A stretch of DNA of 64,000 bases. Origin: Brevibacillus panacihumi W25 (GTDB taxonomy: Bacteria > Bacillota > Bacilli > Brevibacillales > Brevibacillaceae). The translations under genes were made by a program, and so were the position numbers. The notes under the pieces were generated by a model that saw only the letters and a program-made list of their open reading frames with translations, had not been told where the DNA came from and did no database searches. The DNA lies in assembly GCF_000503775.1 (NCBI RefSeq), contig NZ_KI629782.1, forward strand, positions 2,295,579-2,359,578, given 5' to 3'. Positions 1-7,918 of the stretch are shown one piece after another. How positions within the stretch are numbered: the first letter of the stretch is position 1; every line of letters begins with the position of its first letter.

Positions 1-613
1 CTGCTGGTTGGGAAGGATACGGGGACGATGAATCCGGTGCCCCCGGCTGTTGGGATGGGGTCTCTGCGGGCAGTTCCGTAATGTCGGTTGGCTTCCGATA
101 GGTTGTCACCAGTGTCACTGGAATCGTACAGGTGTAAAATCCCCCGAGAGCAGTAATCTGGATCTCGCCTTTTTCCACCCTGTTATCGAACTCAATCTCC
201 TGCCGATCGTGGGCAATCCGGAAAACAATTCCATCCTCCGCATCCGTTCGCTCCACCTTGAGCACATCCGCGATCTCTCCCGTCACAGAAATGTTCTCCA
301 CGTCCAGGTCAAAATCGGGGCGTTGCGGGATAAACGTCAGTTCCGCTGTCCCTTCCACAATCGTCAGCGTTTCCCTTGTATCCTCAGAAACGCTGCCGTC
401 TGCTTGTGTCTTGCGCACGACACGTACCTTCTTGACCACACGCGATGTCATCTGGATTTGGGAGGTGTCCGTCATGAAAACATCTTCATTGGATCCTGTG
501 GAAAGGGAATACATCTGTTTTTTCTCACTGGTTAAAAAAGAAAGTGTTTGGTCTAACGGGACTGCGTTGCCTAAAAGACTGACTGCGATCAATGCCATGG
601 CCAGCTTTTTCAC
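1..613 (-). CDS. Exported protein of the sipW operon, cut by left window edge
   Basis: Starts at a GTG (613) preceded by GGGGTGAG; at least 204 residues are visible and the frame is still open at base 1. The first ~20 residues (KKLAMALIAVSLLGNAV) form a short basic-hydrophobic export signal. The remainder is beta-rich, without cysteines except one near the end, and the last visible ~25 residues are rich in Pro, Ser and Gln, like a linker or wall-spanning tail. No family is recognised. It lies 10 bases after the stop of the preceding gene and is the fourth gene of the sipW operon, so it is inferred to belong to the same surface structure. Confidence 0.7.
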   Translation of the reverse strand, partial: MKKLAMALIAVSLLGNAVPLDQTLSFLTSEKKQMYSLSTGSNEDVFMTDTSQIQMTSRVVKKVRVVRKTQADGSVSEDTRETLTIVEGTAELTFIPQRPDFDLDVENISVTGEIADVLKVERTDAEDGIVFRIAHDRQEIEFDNRVEKGEIQITALGGFYTCTIPVTLVTTYRKPTDITELPAETPSQQPGAPDSSSPYPSQPA

Positions 614-623
614 TTTCTCACCC

Positions 624-1211
624 CTATTCGGCGTAGATCGCGTCGGATGTTGCTTGCTTTGCAAGAAAACGGATTTCCACTTCCCCGCGAAGGGATTGAT
701 ACTGATGATCCACACCCTCACGCGGCAGATACACTGTTATCAAAAAGCTTTTATCCCCCTCATCCGCCAAAAACAAGCCTTCTGTCTCATGCCTGAGATT
801 GGGACCGAACTCGGCCGGCTTGAGATCACGCACCAGTCCGTCGTACAGCTCTTCTTTCCCCTGCAAAATCCTCATACGCAGCACTTCCTCCAGCTTTTGC
901 GCTGCCTCAGGCTGTTCGCGATTGGTGACACTCGCTACGATTTTATAGAAGAAGTCCAGATCGCTATCTCCACGCGACAAAGTTGCCTGCAACTGTCTGG
1001 CGTCCCCCGGGAGCATCCGTGCCAAATCCACAGTGTGATTGCCCCCCTCAAGCACCTTCCATTCATCTCCGAAGCGGCTTTTCGTAATATCCAGCAACCC
1101 CACAACAAACTGCTGACTCGAATCCCTCACTTGATGCCACATCCAGCTATACGTAGCCGATGGATGGACATACAGGGAAAAGGTAAGGCCCATCAGAAAC
1201 AACCCGACCAT
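624..1211 (-). CDS. Hypothetical membrane-anchored protein of the sipW operon (start uncertain)
   Basis: The 195-residue reading uses the first in-frame ATG (1211). It begins with a hydrophobic segment (MVGLFLMGLTFSLYV) suited to a signal anchor, followed by a soluble alpha-helical domain. No known family is recognised. The start is doubtful: a better-placed ATG at 1257, just after the TasA-like stop, reads MQGPQEK but is one base out of frame. Removing one A from the AAAA tract at 1238-1241 would join the two and give a longer charged N-terminus. So the gene may be frameshifted at its start, or may really begin at 1211. Confidence 0.65.
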   Translation of the reverse strand: MVGLFLMGLTFSLYVHPSATYSWMWHQVRDSSQQFVVGLLDITKSRFGDEWKVLEGGNHTVDLARMLPGDARQLQATLSRGDSDLDFFYKIVASVTNREQPEAAQKLEEVLRMRILQGKEELYDGLVRDLKPAEFGPNLRHETEGLFLADEGDKSFLITVYLPREGVDHQYQSLRGEVEIRFLAKQATSDAIYAE

Positions 1212-1269
1212 CGCCTGATCCCATAGCGTGATTTCTCTTTTCCTGCGGGCCCTGCATCGCCCGGCTTCC

Positions 1270-2550
1270 CTACTCGTACGAATTGTTTTCCAGGAAGATG
1301 TCCGCCTTGTGCAAATGAAGAGCCAATTTTCTCTTGCCGTCCTTCTCTGTCTCGATCTCCTTGAAGCCGTCAATGCCATCACCTACCCGGACTCCATCGC
1401 TCATCACGGCGAACTTGTTCACTTTGACGAAATCGTTGTCGACGATTTGCACTTGTGTTTCTTGATCATTGTCAATGACAACGGCGTGATTTGCACCGAC
1501 AAACCGGTTATTCACGATCATCGCAGCCTTGATTGTCTGATCCAGCACGATCGCCTGTTCAGCTCCTTCAAAACGGCTGTCCTTGACGGTTAAGCCTGTA
1601 TATGTGCTTGTATCTCCATCCTCGTGCCCGTCCTTCGCAGTCTTGATTGCTTCGTTAAATCCAATGAACGTACACCTCGAAAAACTGACATTGGACCCCA
1701 CCAGCAAGCCTGTCCCAGCTCCTTCAAACCTGATCCCTTCAAAGGCGGAGTCGCTCACTTCCAGATCTCCGGCTTCGATGATGACCTTACCTTCCTGACC
1801 GGGTGCAGCCTGCCACGTAATCTGTTCGGGCAAGTCCATACCGCTCAGATCATAGGTTCCAGCCCCCAGAATAAACGTCATTCTTTTTGCCGAGGCGCCG
1901 TCCTCTCCCGCAATCTTGTTCGCCATCTTCATGGTCTCGATCAGTTGGCTCCCGCTTAAATCCTCCGGTGTGAAGGTCATCACAGGCCCTCTTTGGGCAA
2001 AATATTCCGTATTCTCCTGCTGGGTAGCGAGAAAGCCAAAGTTGACCTCAGTCGATTTTTGCTGCACTTCATTTCCCGTGCTTTCCGGCAAGTAGACCGT
2101 GAAACGCAATTCGTCCTGGCCTCCTTGGGGAAGTTCCGGTATCACGATATTGGCTTGGGTCAGGCTTTTGACCCGTCCCAGGTAGAGCAGAGTATCTTCA
2201 GCCTCCCGCCGAATCTCCACCATCAATTGATCATAAACAATCTCGTCGCCATCCGCCTTTTCTGCGAGCAACGCGTATTTCACCGGGACGTCGCTGTCAT
2301 TTTCAATGGTAAGGCTCTTTTCAAAACGCACACCAGGCATAAAGGGAGTTTGATCCTCTGCTTCAAAGCGGGCTTTTGTCTCCCCCAGCCGAATTTCCAG
2401 CTTTCCCGCAGCAAAAGCCGCCGTGTCATCCACTTGGCTGGTAAAGTATGCATAAGTCCCAAAACTGGTGCTAGCCGCAATCGAGGAAAGAACGGCTGTG
2501 CCCAATACAATGCGCTTCCATGGCCAGTTTTTAATCTGTTCCCACTTCAT
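1270..2550 (-). CDS. SipW-type secreted protein: TasA/camelysin-like domain plus C-terminal beta-helix
   Basis: A 426-residue exported protein. The N-terminus (hydrophobic segment at about 14-34, then TYAYFTS and FAAGKLEI) is the signature of SipW-dependent precursors such as TasA and camelysin. Residues up to about 190 resemble the TasA-type beta-sandwich. From about 200 onward the sequence changes to short repeats of the kind DSAFEGIRFEG, DSRFEGAEQAI, NNRFVGANHAV and DNDFVKVN, typical of a right-handed parallel beta-helix of the pectate-lyase/NosD type. TasA forms biofilm fibres; a fused beta-helix is unusual and suggests surface or polysaccharide binding (inference). It overlaps sipW by 20 bases, so the two are translationally coupled. 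Confidence 0.85.
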   Translation of the reverse strand: MKWEQIKNWPWKRIVLGTAVLSSIAASTSFGTYAYFTSQVDDTAAFAAGKLEIRLGETKARFEAEDQTPFMPGVRFEKSLTIENDSDVPVKYALLAEKADGDEIVYDQLMVEIRREAEDTLLYLGRVKSLTQANIVIPELPQGGQDELRFTVYLPESTGNEVQQKSTEVNFGFLATQQENTEYFAQRGPVMTFTPEDLSGSQLIETMKMANKIAGEDGASAKRMTFILGAGTYDLSGMDLPEQITWQAAPGQEGKVIIEAGDLEVSDSAFEGIRFEGAGTGLLVGSNVSFSRCTFIGFNEAIKTAKDGHEDGDTSTYTGLTVKDSRFEGAEQAIVLDQTIKAAMIVNNRFVGANHAVVIDNDQETQVQIVDNDFVKVNKFAVMSDGVRVGDGIDGFKEIETEKDGKRKLALHLHKADIFLENNSYE

Positions 2551-3109
2551 GACATGCCTCCCTTATTTTCACGGTAGTATCCGAACTATTCTGTTGCCTT
2601 GTCACGGGCTTTCGTTGCGAACAGAAGAGCCAGGCAGCGAAAGCAGCAAGCAACCCCGCCATCACCAGCGGCTCCTTACTAAATTGTTGAAGTGCCGCTG
2701 CATACGGGATGGTGAAAACCACCTTGCCCACGAGACGGTCCGGATCTGTCCATCCTCCGTCCAACTCGATATTGGCGTCACCTTTGGTTTGCAGGTAGCC
2801 GTTGTCCAGACTCTGGATGACGCGATGGGTAATCAGGGAACGCGTCTGCTCATCTCTCCAATACGTGACGATATCACCTACACGCGGCTCCTCACCAGCC
2901 CCATATCGCGTGACGATGACCATATCACCCGCGTCGATCTGCGGGGCCATGCTGCCGGTCAACACAGAAAGCATGCGCCAATCTCCATATCCCGGGATGC
3001 GGTCTTCGTTCAAGCGGCTGGTACTGTATAGAAACAGATTCAGAACAATCATCATCACGACCAGTCCCAGTCCAGTCCTTTTTACCCAGATCTTCGCCAC
3101 TCCGCTCAC
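2531..3109 (-). CDS. sipW: Signal peptidase I, SipW (ER-type)
   Basis: A 192-residue membrane signal peptidase: N-terminal transmembrane helix (about 10-30), catalytic Ser in LTGSMAP, and a His in LITHRVI in place of the usual Lys, which marks the archaeal/eukaryotic-type SipW class. A second transmembrane helix near residues 165-182 precedes a basic tail. SipW enzymes process a few dedicated substrates, typically encoded next door; the overlapping downstream TasA-like gene is the evident substrate. First gene of a four-gene operon. The 180-base upstream gap holds repeated GGCGGAAGA motifs that may control it. Confidence 0.92.
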   Translation of the reverse strand: MSGVAKIWVKRTGLGLVVMMIVLNLFLYSTSRLNEDRIPGYGDWRMLSVLTGSMAPQIDAGDMVIVTRYGAGEEPRVGDIVTYWRDEQTRSLITHRVIQSLDNGYLQTKGDANIELDGGWTDPDRLVGKVVFTIPYAAALQQFSKEPLVMAGLLAAFAAWLFCSQRKPVTRQQNSSDTTVKIREACHEVGTD

Positions 3110-3127
3110 CTCTTCGTTCTATTTTAC

Positions 3128-3191
3128 GGCGGAAGAGAGCAGCTTATCTTCCGCCACCGGAGGGACTCCGTCGGCTGAAAAGGCGGAAGAT
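3128..3191. repeat. Three copies of GGCGGAAGA upstream of sipW, one inverted
   Basis: GGCGGAAGA lies at 3128-3136 and 3182-3190, and its reverse complement TCTTCCGCC at 3147-3155, the last two forming a dyad of about 10 bp per arm. The cluster sits 20-80 bases upstream of the sipW start, where an operator would be expected. No known regulator's box is matched. Confidence 0.4.
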
Positions 3192-3242
3192 TTCCAGCGG
3201 CCAGGATGACTGCTCATCATACTCAAGGATGAGGGCGGGAAC

Positions 3243-3279
3243 GACAAAAGCTGCCCTTGTAACAAGGACAGCTTTTGTC
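3243..3279 (-). terminator. Hairpin downstream of the HD-GYP gene
   Basis: GACAAAAGCTG and CAGCTTTTGTC form an 11-bp stem 12 bases after the HD-GYP stop. No long T-run follows on the minus strand, so termination may be weak. Confidence 0.5.
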
Positions 3280-3290
3280 TCGGCTTTCGT

Positions 3291-4445
3291 CTATCTGACC
3301 TTTGTTGGAGCGTTGGAGACTTTCGTCGGAGAGTGCAACTGTACGGCTTGTGCAAAGGCACGTACGACTCTCTCATCAAAACCCCGGCCTGCCATCATCC
3401 AGATCTCCTGAAATGCATCTTCCACGGTAGCGGTCTCCCGGTAGGGGCGCGGAGTCGTCATGGCGAGATAGCATTCGATAATGCCCAAAATCTGCGCCAA
3501 CAAAGGGATTTCCTCACCCTTGTGTTCATTCGGGTATCCCTTGCCATCATAGCGCTCATGATGATCCTGCAACGCCTGCACGACCCGGGCAAAGCTTTGG
3601 TCGTCGCCGAACACCTCCCTGCCGATGTAGCAATGCTCCTGAATAATCCGATGTTCGTAGGCAGTCAGCTTTTCCCCTGATTCAAACACATAATCCGGCC
3701 ATTTGATCCGGCTTACATAATGCAGGAGCGAAAGCAGCTTGATCTCCCAATCGTAAACCTGCTCCAGCGGAAATTCCCTGACCATGCGCCGCATCAGCCT
3801 GCTCATCTGCTCAATTTCTTTGCTGCTCCTTTGCGTCTTCCTCTCGACAATCGGAACCAGTGTATTCAGAAGCGAGATGGCATTCTCTCTCTTACGTTCT
3901 TCAAAGCTTTTCCCTGATTCATTCAACAGCTTTTGCAGGGTGAACAAGCTCACCCAGGAACCGATCGCGCTACCTGCAAGTAGTGTGGCCGAAAACAGCA
4001 AGTCCACCATTTCGCGTTGCCCCAAGACATGGAAAAAGACATAGATGACGCTACTCGTCGCCCCCCATATCAAAAGCAAAATTCTGTTGAAAAAAAAGCT
4101 CAAAAAGATTTGGTATAACAATAATAACGTCCAGATTTGGGAAACCTGCAGGGGATTGTACAAGCAAAAAAACAGCAGCAAGGACAAGCCAAGAAAAGCA
4201 GATACGTGATGGGTCTTACTATGATCCAACACATACCGTCTGTGCAGGACAAACATCGTCCAACTGATTGCAGTGCAGACGAACACTCCCGCTATGCCAG
4301 CCCACGGCTTGATCAGGATCCCGGCAAATTGAAACACGATTGTCAGGCATGCATTCGCACTTACCAGTACAGAGGTCCAGAAAAACATGGCGTCAGCCAA
4401 TCGGTTGATGTGATTTCGTTTTCTTTTCCTCAGGATCATGAACAT
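3291..4445 (-). CDS. Membrane protein with degenerate HD-GYP domain
   Basis: A 384-residue protein with about six predicted transmembrane helices in residues 15-185, a short coiled linker, then an HD-GYP-type domain (about 195-370). HD-GYP domains normally hydrolyse cyclic di-GMP. The substrate-loop motif DHHERYDGKGYP is intact, but the defining HD pair is replaced (LLHYVSRIKWPD instead of LLHDIGKIGVPD) and the usual ADxFDA reads ECYLAM. Metal binding and catalysis are therefore probably lost and it may act as a sensor or scaffold. Third gene of the operon, 24 bases after the response regulator, preceded by GGAGGGAAAGGGG. Confidence 0.85.
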   Translation of the reverse strand: MFMILRKRKRNHINRLADAMFFWTSVLVSANACLTIVFQFAGILIKPWAGIAGVFVCTAISWTMFVLHRRYVLDHSKTHHVSAFLGLSLLLFFCLYNPLQVSQIWTLLLLYQIFLSFFFNRILLLIWGATSSVIYVFFHVLGQREMVDLLFSATLLAGSAIGSWVSLFTLQKLLNESGKSFEERKRENAISLLNTLVPIVERKTQRSSKEIEQMSRLMRRMVREFPLEQVYDWEIKLLSLLHYVSRIKWPDYVFESGEKLTAYEHRIIQEHCYIGREVFGDDQSFARVVQALQDHHERYDGKGYPNEHKGEEIPLLAQILGIIECYLAMTTPRPYRETATVEDAFQEIWMMAGRGFDERVVRAFAQAVQLHSPTKVSNAPTKVR

Positions 4446-4469
4446 TCCCCTTTCCCTCCGTTGTGAATC

Positions 4470-5093
4470 TTAACGGGGTACTTTTACGATCCCTTTTTTC
4501 AAGGCATACAGAACAGCCTGTGAGCGATTCGGCTGTCCGGTTTTGCGCAAAATGCTGCTGACATGCGTTTTCACGGTAGCTTCGGAAATGTAGAGACGCT
4601 CGGCAATCTCCTGGTTGCTCAAATTTTCCACGATCAGTTGAAAAATCTCTTGCTCACGCTCCGTGAAGGCGATCGTTTCCTCGTCCCGCCTTCTGCGCTG
4701 CAGTTTGGACTGGAAGCAGGAGTAGCCCATCATTACCATATCCATGGTGTGCAGGATCTGCTCCGGTACGGTGTCTTTCATGATGTATCCGTCCACATGG
4801 GATTCCAGTGCGCGAAACACATCCTCGCTCTCATCAAATGCGGTCAGGATCAGTACCTTGAGATCTGGAATCTGTTCCTTCAGCATCTTGCAACTGTCGA
4901 TGATCGAGATCCCGGGCATTTTCAAATCGGATACAATCAAATCAGGCTTTATAGTCAATGCTTTGGCCAAAAGCTCATCACCCGTACTCGCTTCGCCAAT
5001 TACGGTATAACGAGGGTTGCTTTCCAATATCATCTTGAGCCCTTCCCGAACGATACGATGATCATCTGCGATCAGCATTCTGACTTTATCCAT
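4470..5093 (-). CDS. Response regulator, NarL/LuxR family
   Basis: A 207-residue regulator: receiver domain at 5-120 (acidic pocket DDH, phospho-acceptor Asp in LIVSDLKMPG, Lys in YIMKDT) and a LuxR-type helix-turn-helix at about 142-205 (TEREQEIFQLI, SEATVKTHVSSIL). Its start overlaps the kinase gene by 8 bases (ATGG region at 5086-5093), so the two form a pair of the LiaRS/DegSU type. The target is unknown; the operon's own promoter is a reasonable guess. Confidence 0.93.
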   Translation of the reverse strand: MDKVRMLIADDHRIVREGLKMILESNPRYTVIGEASTGDELLAKALTIKPDLIVSDLKMPGISIIDSCKMLKEQIPDLKVLILTAFDESEDVFRALESHVDGYIMKDTVPEQILHTMDMVMMGYSCFQSKLQRRRRDEETIAFTEREQEIFQLIVENLSNQEIAERLYISEATVKTHVSSILRKTGQPNRSQAVLYALKKGIVKVPR

Positions 5094-6639
5094 ACATTTC
5101 TACGCCCTTCCTGGGTATGATTGCCAGCAGCTCTGTCCCTTCGTCTACATTCGCCGTGATATAAAGTGTTCCGCCTACCTGCGAAATCCTCTCTTTCATG
5201 CCGATGACTCCGTAATTTTGTTCGCTCGACTTTTCTTCCGGAACAAAACCGATCCCGTCATCTCTCACTTTGACTTTCCATTGTATCGAGGACACCTCCA
5301 CGCTAACTGCCAAGGATCGGGCCCGGGCATGCTTGATGACATTGGCCGTGGCTTCCTCCACCATGCGGTATATTGCATCCAATACAGGAAGGGCCTCACC
5401 GGCCACGCTTCCCTTTGAGGAGAAACGAACCTCCAGATCTGTTCCCGCTGTCAGCCTTCTTACCAATTGTTCGATAGCTTCCGCGATTGGCTCCGAATCC
5501 CGCAACACGCGCAGATGGGTAATGGTATGGCGCACTTCACCATGACACCACTTGATCCGGTCTTCGATTTGGTCAAGCCTTTCCGCCACAGATTCTTTAG
5601 CCTCATCAGGCAAAGCATTTTTTAGCTGAAAGAGTTGGGCTGATAAAAAAAACAACTGCTGGGCCAACCCGTCATGCATGTCCTGGGCCAGTTTTTTCCG
5701 CATCTCCTCGTGCAATGATTGGGCCATTTCATAGTGGACACGATTTTGCTTGATTTGTTGGCAGACCACGATGGCAATCATCCGCAGCAGCAGCTGATCG
5801 AGCTGATGAAAGGTCCGATTGGGAGCAATCAAAAAAATCAGGCACCCCCACGCCTCCTGATCCAGCCGAAGCGGCATGCACGCATACGTATCTGACCGCC
5901 CCGTCATATCCTCCCATTCTTCAATCCTGAAGCCTCTCCATTCCTGGGCTCCCACATCCAGCAGGGTATTCAGAAAAAATTCCCTTTTCCAGTTGCCCTC
6001 CTCCTCATGCCCTTGATACAAGCAGAGATAGGCTAGCTCCGTGCGAAACACCTTCTGCACCAATTTTTCCGTAGAACTGCACAGGTCAGGAATGGGAGTG
6101 GAAGCAGTATTCCTCATAAAAAGATAGACCTGATAGCCTCGCGAATACACGGCTTTTATCGCCCGCAGAAGCACCAGCCACCAAAACGCCAAGCTTGTCC
6201 AGATCAGGATGGAGAGGAGTAGATGCAAATGGTCTAACTGTGACTGTTCAAGTACCATGTTGCCTGGGAACCAAATCGCGGAGAAAAAGATGACAGACGA
6301 GGAGACAAGGGATACCAGAATGACCTGTTTGAGTGATAAAACCACCATCAGCATAAAAAGGGAAGTGAAGGCGTAAAGCAGCAACGGGCTATGCCAATTG
6401 CCTGTCTGAACGATCAGGAACAGTGCAAAGCACATATCGACCAAGCCAAGCAGCAGCCAAAGCCGATTGGGAAGAGCAAAGCAAAGCAGGGCAATATAAA
6501 GCCCACAGAAGGTGAGGTATCCAGTGGCAAAATCGGGATTCCCCGCGGGTGATTCCATGTAGAAATAGAAAAAAGCGACTAACAAAATCCACTGAATGAG
6601 ATAGACAACAAATCGGACTTCTTTCAGTAATTGATTCAC
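5086..6639 (-). CDS. Sensor histidine kinase, HisKA_3 (NarX/LiaS) type
   Basis: A 517-residue membrane kinase starting at a GTG. The N-terminal ~165 residues hold about six hydrophobic helices; residues ~180-300 look like a GAF-type sensor domain; the HisKA_3 motif AQDMHDGLAQQ lies near residue 320 and the HATPase domain follows (N-box VEEATANVIKHA, G-box DDGIGF). It would phosphorylate the overlapping NarL-type regulator. No periplasmic domain is evident, so the signal is likely sensed in the membrane or cytoplasm. A pair of inverted Spo0A boxes lies about 100-135 bases upstream. Confidence 0.92.
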   Translation of the reverse strand: MNQLLKEVRFVVYLIQWILLVAFFYFYMESPAGNPDFATGYLTFCGLYIALLCFALPNRLWLLLGLVDMCFALFLIVQTGNWHSPLLLYAFTSLFMLMVVLSLKQVILVSLVSSSVIFFSAIWFPGNMVLEQSQLDHLHLLLSILIWTSLAFWWLVLLRAIKAVYSRGYQVYLFMRNTASTPIPDLCSSTEKLVQKVFRTELAYLCLYQGHEEEGNWKREFFLNTLLDVGAQEWRGFRIEEWEDMTGRSDTYACMPLRLDQEAWGCLIFLIAPNRTFHQLDQLLLRMIAIVVCQQIKQNRVHYEMAQSLHEEMRKKLAQDMHDGLAQQLFFLSAQLFQLKNALPDEAKESVAERLDQIEDRIKWCHGEVRHTITHLRVLRDSEPIAEAIEQLVRRLTAGTDLEVRFSSKGSVAGEALPVLDAIYRMVEEATANVIKHARARSLAVSVEVSSIQWKVKVRDDGIGFVPEEKSSEQNYGVIGMKERISQVGGTLYITANVDEGTELLAIIPRKGVEMYG

Positions 6640-6729
6640 AAATGAAACCTCACTTGTAGAAATCGTACAAAATCAAGAAAAAAGACTTAGTTCTATCGTA
6701 ATGTATTTTGGCAAATCATTACAATCGAT

Positions 6730-6777
6730 AATAATGTCGAAATGGACTGGAAGATGGTGATGTTCTTCGACATTATT
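6730..6777. promoter_or_regulatory. Inverted pair of Spo0A boxes
   Basis: AATAATGTCGAA (6730-6741) and TTCGACATTATT (6766-6777) are a perfect 12-bp inverted repeat, and each arm contains TGTCGAA, the consensus 0A box bound by Spo0A~P. The box centres are 31 bp apart, about three helical turns. The site lies upstream of the kinase operon that starts at 6639. Confidence 0.6.
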
Positions 6778-6859
6778 CGAGAGATTTGAGTTTGACATAC
6801 AGAAAACGATTCTTATCAACGCCCGATGTGGTTCGAATCCTATCCTTTCGAGACAAATA

Positions 6860-6897
6860 GGGCTTTCCTGCAAGTGTTCTGCTTGCGGAAAAGCCCC
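6860..6897 (-). terminator. Terminator of the EcsC-like gene
   Basis: GGGCTTTCCTGCAAG and CTTGCGGAAAAGCCC form a stem of about 15 bp just beyond the stop at 6901. T-rich sequence flanks it on both sides, so it could act in both directions. Confidence 0.65.
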
Positions 6898-6900
6898 TTT

Positions 6901-7722
6901 TCATTGCCCTGCGAAATGATTCTGTTCCCTCAACCGCTCCAGAATACGACGCTTGCGGTACAGCATCATCCCCGCCTCTGCCACATCCTTCACAGTAGAA
7001 CGATTCAGATAGGCCCCGAACAGGATTCCGGCTATCGGCACCATCTGAAACAGTTTTTTCCAACCGAAGTTTTCCGTGTACGTCACCACAACCTCCCGCC
7101 AGCCCTGCAACTGCGCGATCACGTCTTTTTGCGCGTTGGGCTCGTCAAAGCGGGACAGCTCCGCTAAAATGGCTTTCTTCCCTACGATATCAGACGAGGC
7201 AAACTGCAAGCATTTCACCACAAACAGCCGCTCCTTCTTCTCGTGCGGACGATACCCGTAGCAAAGCGCAATCTCTTGCAGGATTTTGAGCGAGGTCCCG
7301 AGCAGCAAAGGGATGTCCAGAGCCAGCGTAAAAATACCGCCAATCCCAGTCGTCGCTCCTTGCACGGCTGCGAAGGTTGCTCTCGACTCTCGCAGCTCCA
7401 TCGCCACCTCGTTCATCATCGCAAGCGGTGCTGCCGCGATCTCCTCTCCCCCGATGTCAGCGGGCTTCTTAGGATGCAGCCGCTGGCGAAACCTTTGATA
7501 GATGGGCTCCGCCTGTACCAGGTAGGTTCCTCCCGTTTCCAGAAAAGCGGTCATTTCGTCCACTGCCGTCCCTAGCTTTTCTCTCACGAAAGCGGGCGTG
7601 ATGCGATCCAAAAGGACAAATGGAAGCCTCCCGAGCTTCTCCCAGAACCACAAATCGTTCTGATCGCGCTCCCAAGCCTCCACTTCCTTCAATGCCTGTA
7701 GCAACGTCTCTCTCGATTCCAT
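6901..7722 (-). CDS. EcsC family protein
   Basis: A 273-residue protein matching the EcsC family: amphipathic N-terminal helix, a glycine-rich central region (VQGATTGIGGIFTLALDIPLLLG, residues ~118-140) and a second hydrophobic stretch near 225-245 (VPIAGILFGAYLN). EcsC is the third protein of the Bacillus Ecs exporter system but also occurs alone, as here, without ecsA or ecsB nearby; its biochemical role is unknown. Transcribed alone and divergently from the ArsR/MFS pair, with a 196-base shared promoter gap. Confidence 0.85.
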   Translation of the reverse strand: MESRETLLQALKEVEAWERDQNDLWFWEKLGRLPFVLLDRITPAFVREKLGTAVDEMTAFLETGGTYLVQAEPIYQRFRQRLHPKKPADIGGEEIAAAPLAMMNEVAMELRESRATFAAVQGATTGIGGIFTLALDIPLLLGTSLKILQEIALCYGYRPHEKKERLFVVKCLQFASSDIVGKKAILAELSRFDEPNAQKDVIAQLQGWREVVVTYTENFGWKKLFQMVPIAGILFGAYLNRSTVKDVAEAGMMLYRKRRILERLREQNHFAGQ

Positions 7723-7918
7723 CCGTTGCAGCTCCCCCCCTGGATTTCCCGCACTTTGTATCTGTTCATAGGATGCCCCGTTTCAAATGTTTCAACTTGG
7801 ATTTGCGCATAGAGGAAATAGGCACGGAACAAAAGGAGGATTTTGTTCTATAAATACAGAATTATACATTCGATCTTTTTAGAACTATCCAGTTCATCCT
7901 TACGAAAAGAGTGATTCG

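Noticed and set aside
50..1226. Long plus-strand open frames opposite the sipW operon
   Set aside because: They lie antisense to frames with clear signal peptides and ribosome sites, have no ribosome site of their own, and are the usual mirror frames of GC-rich genes.
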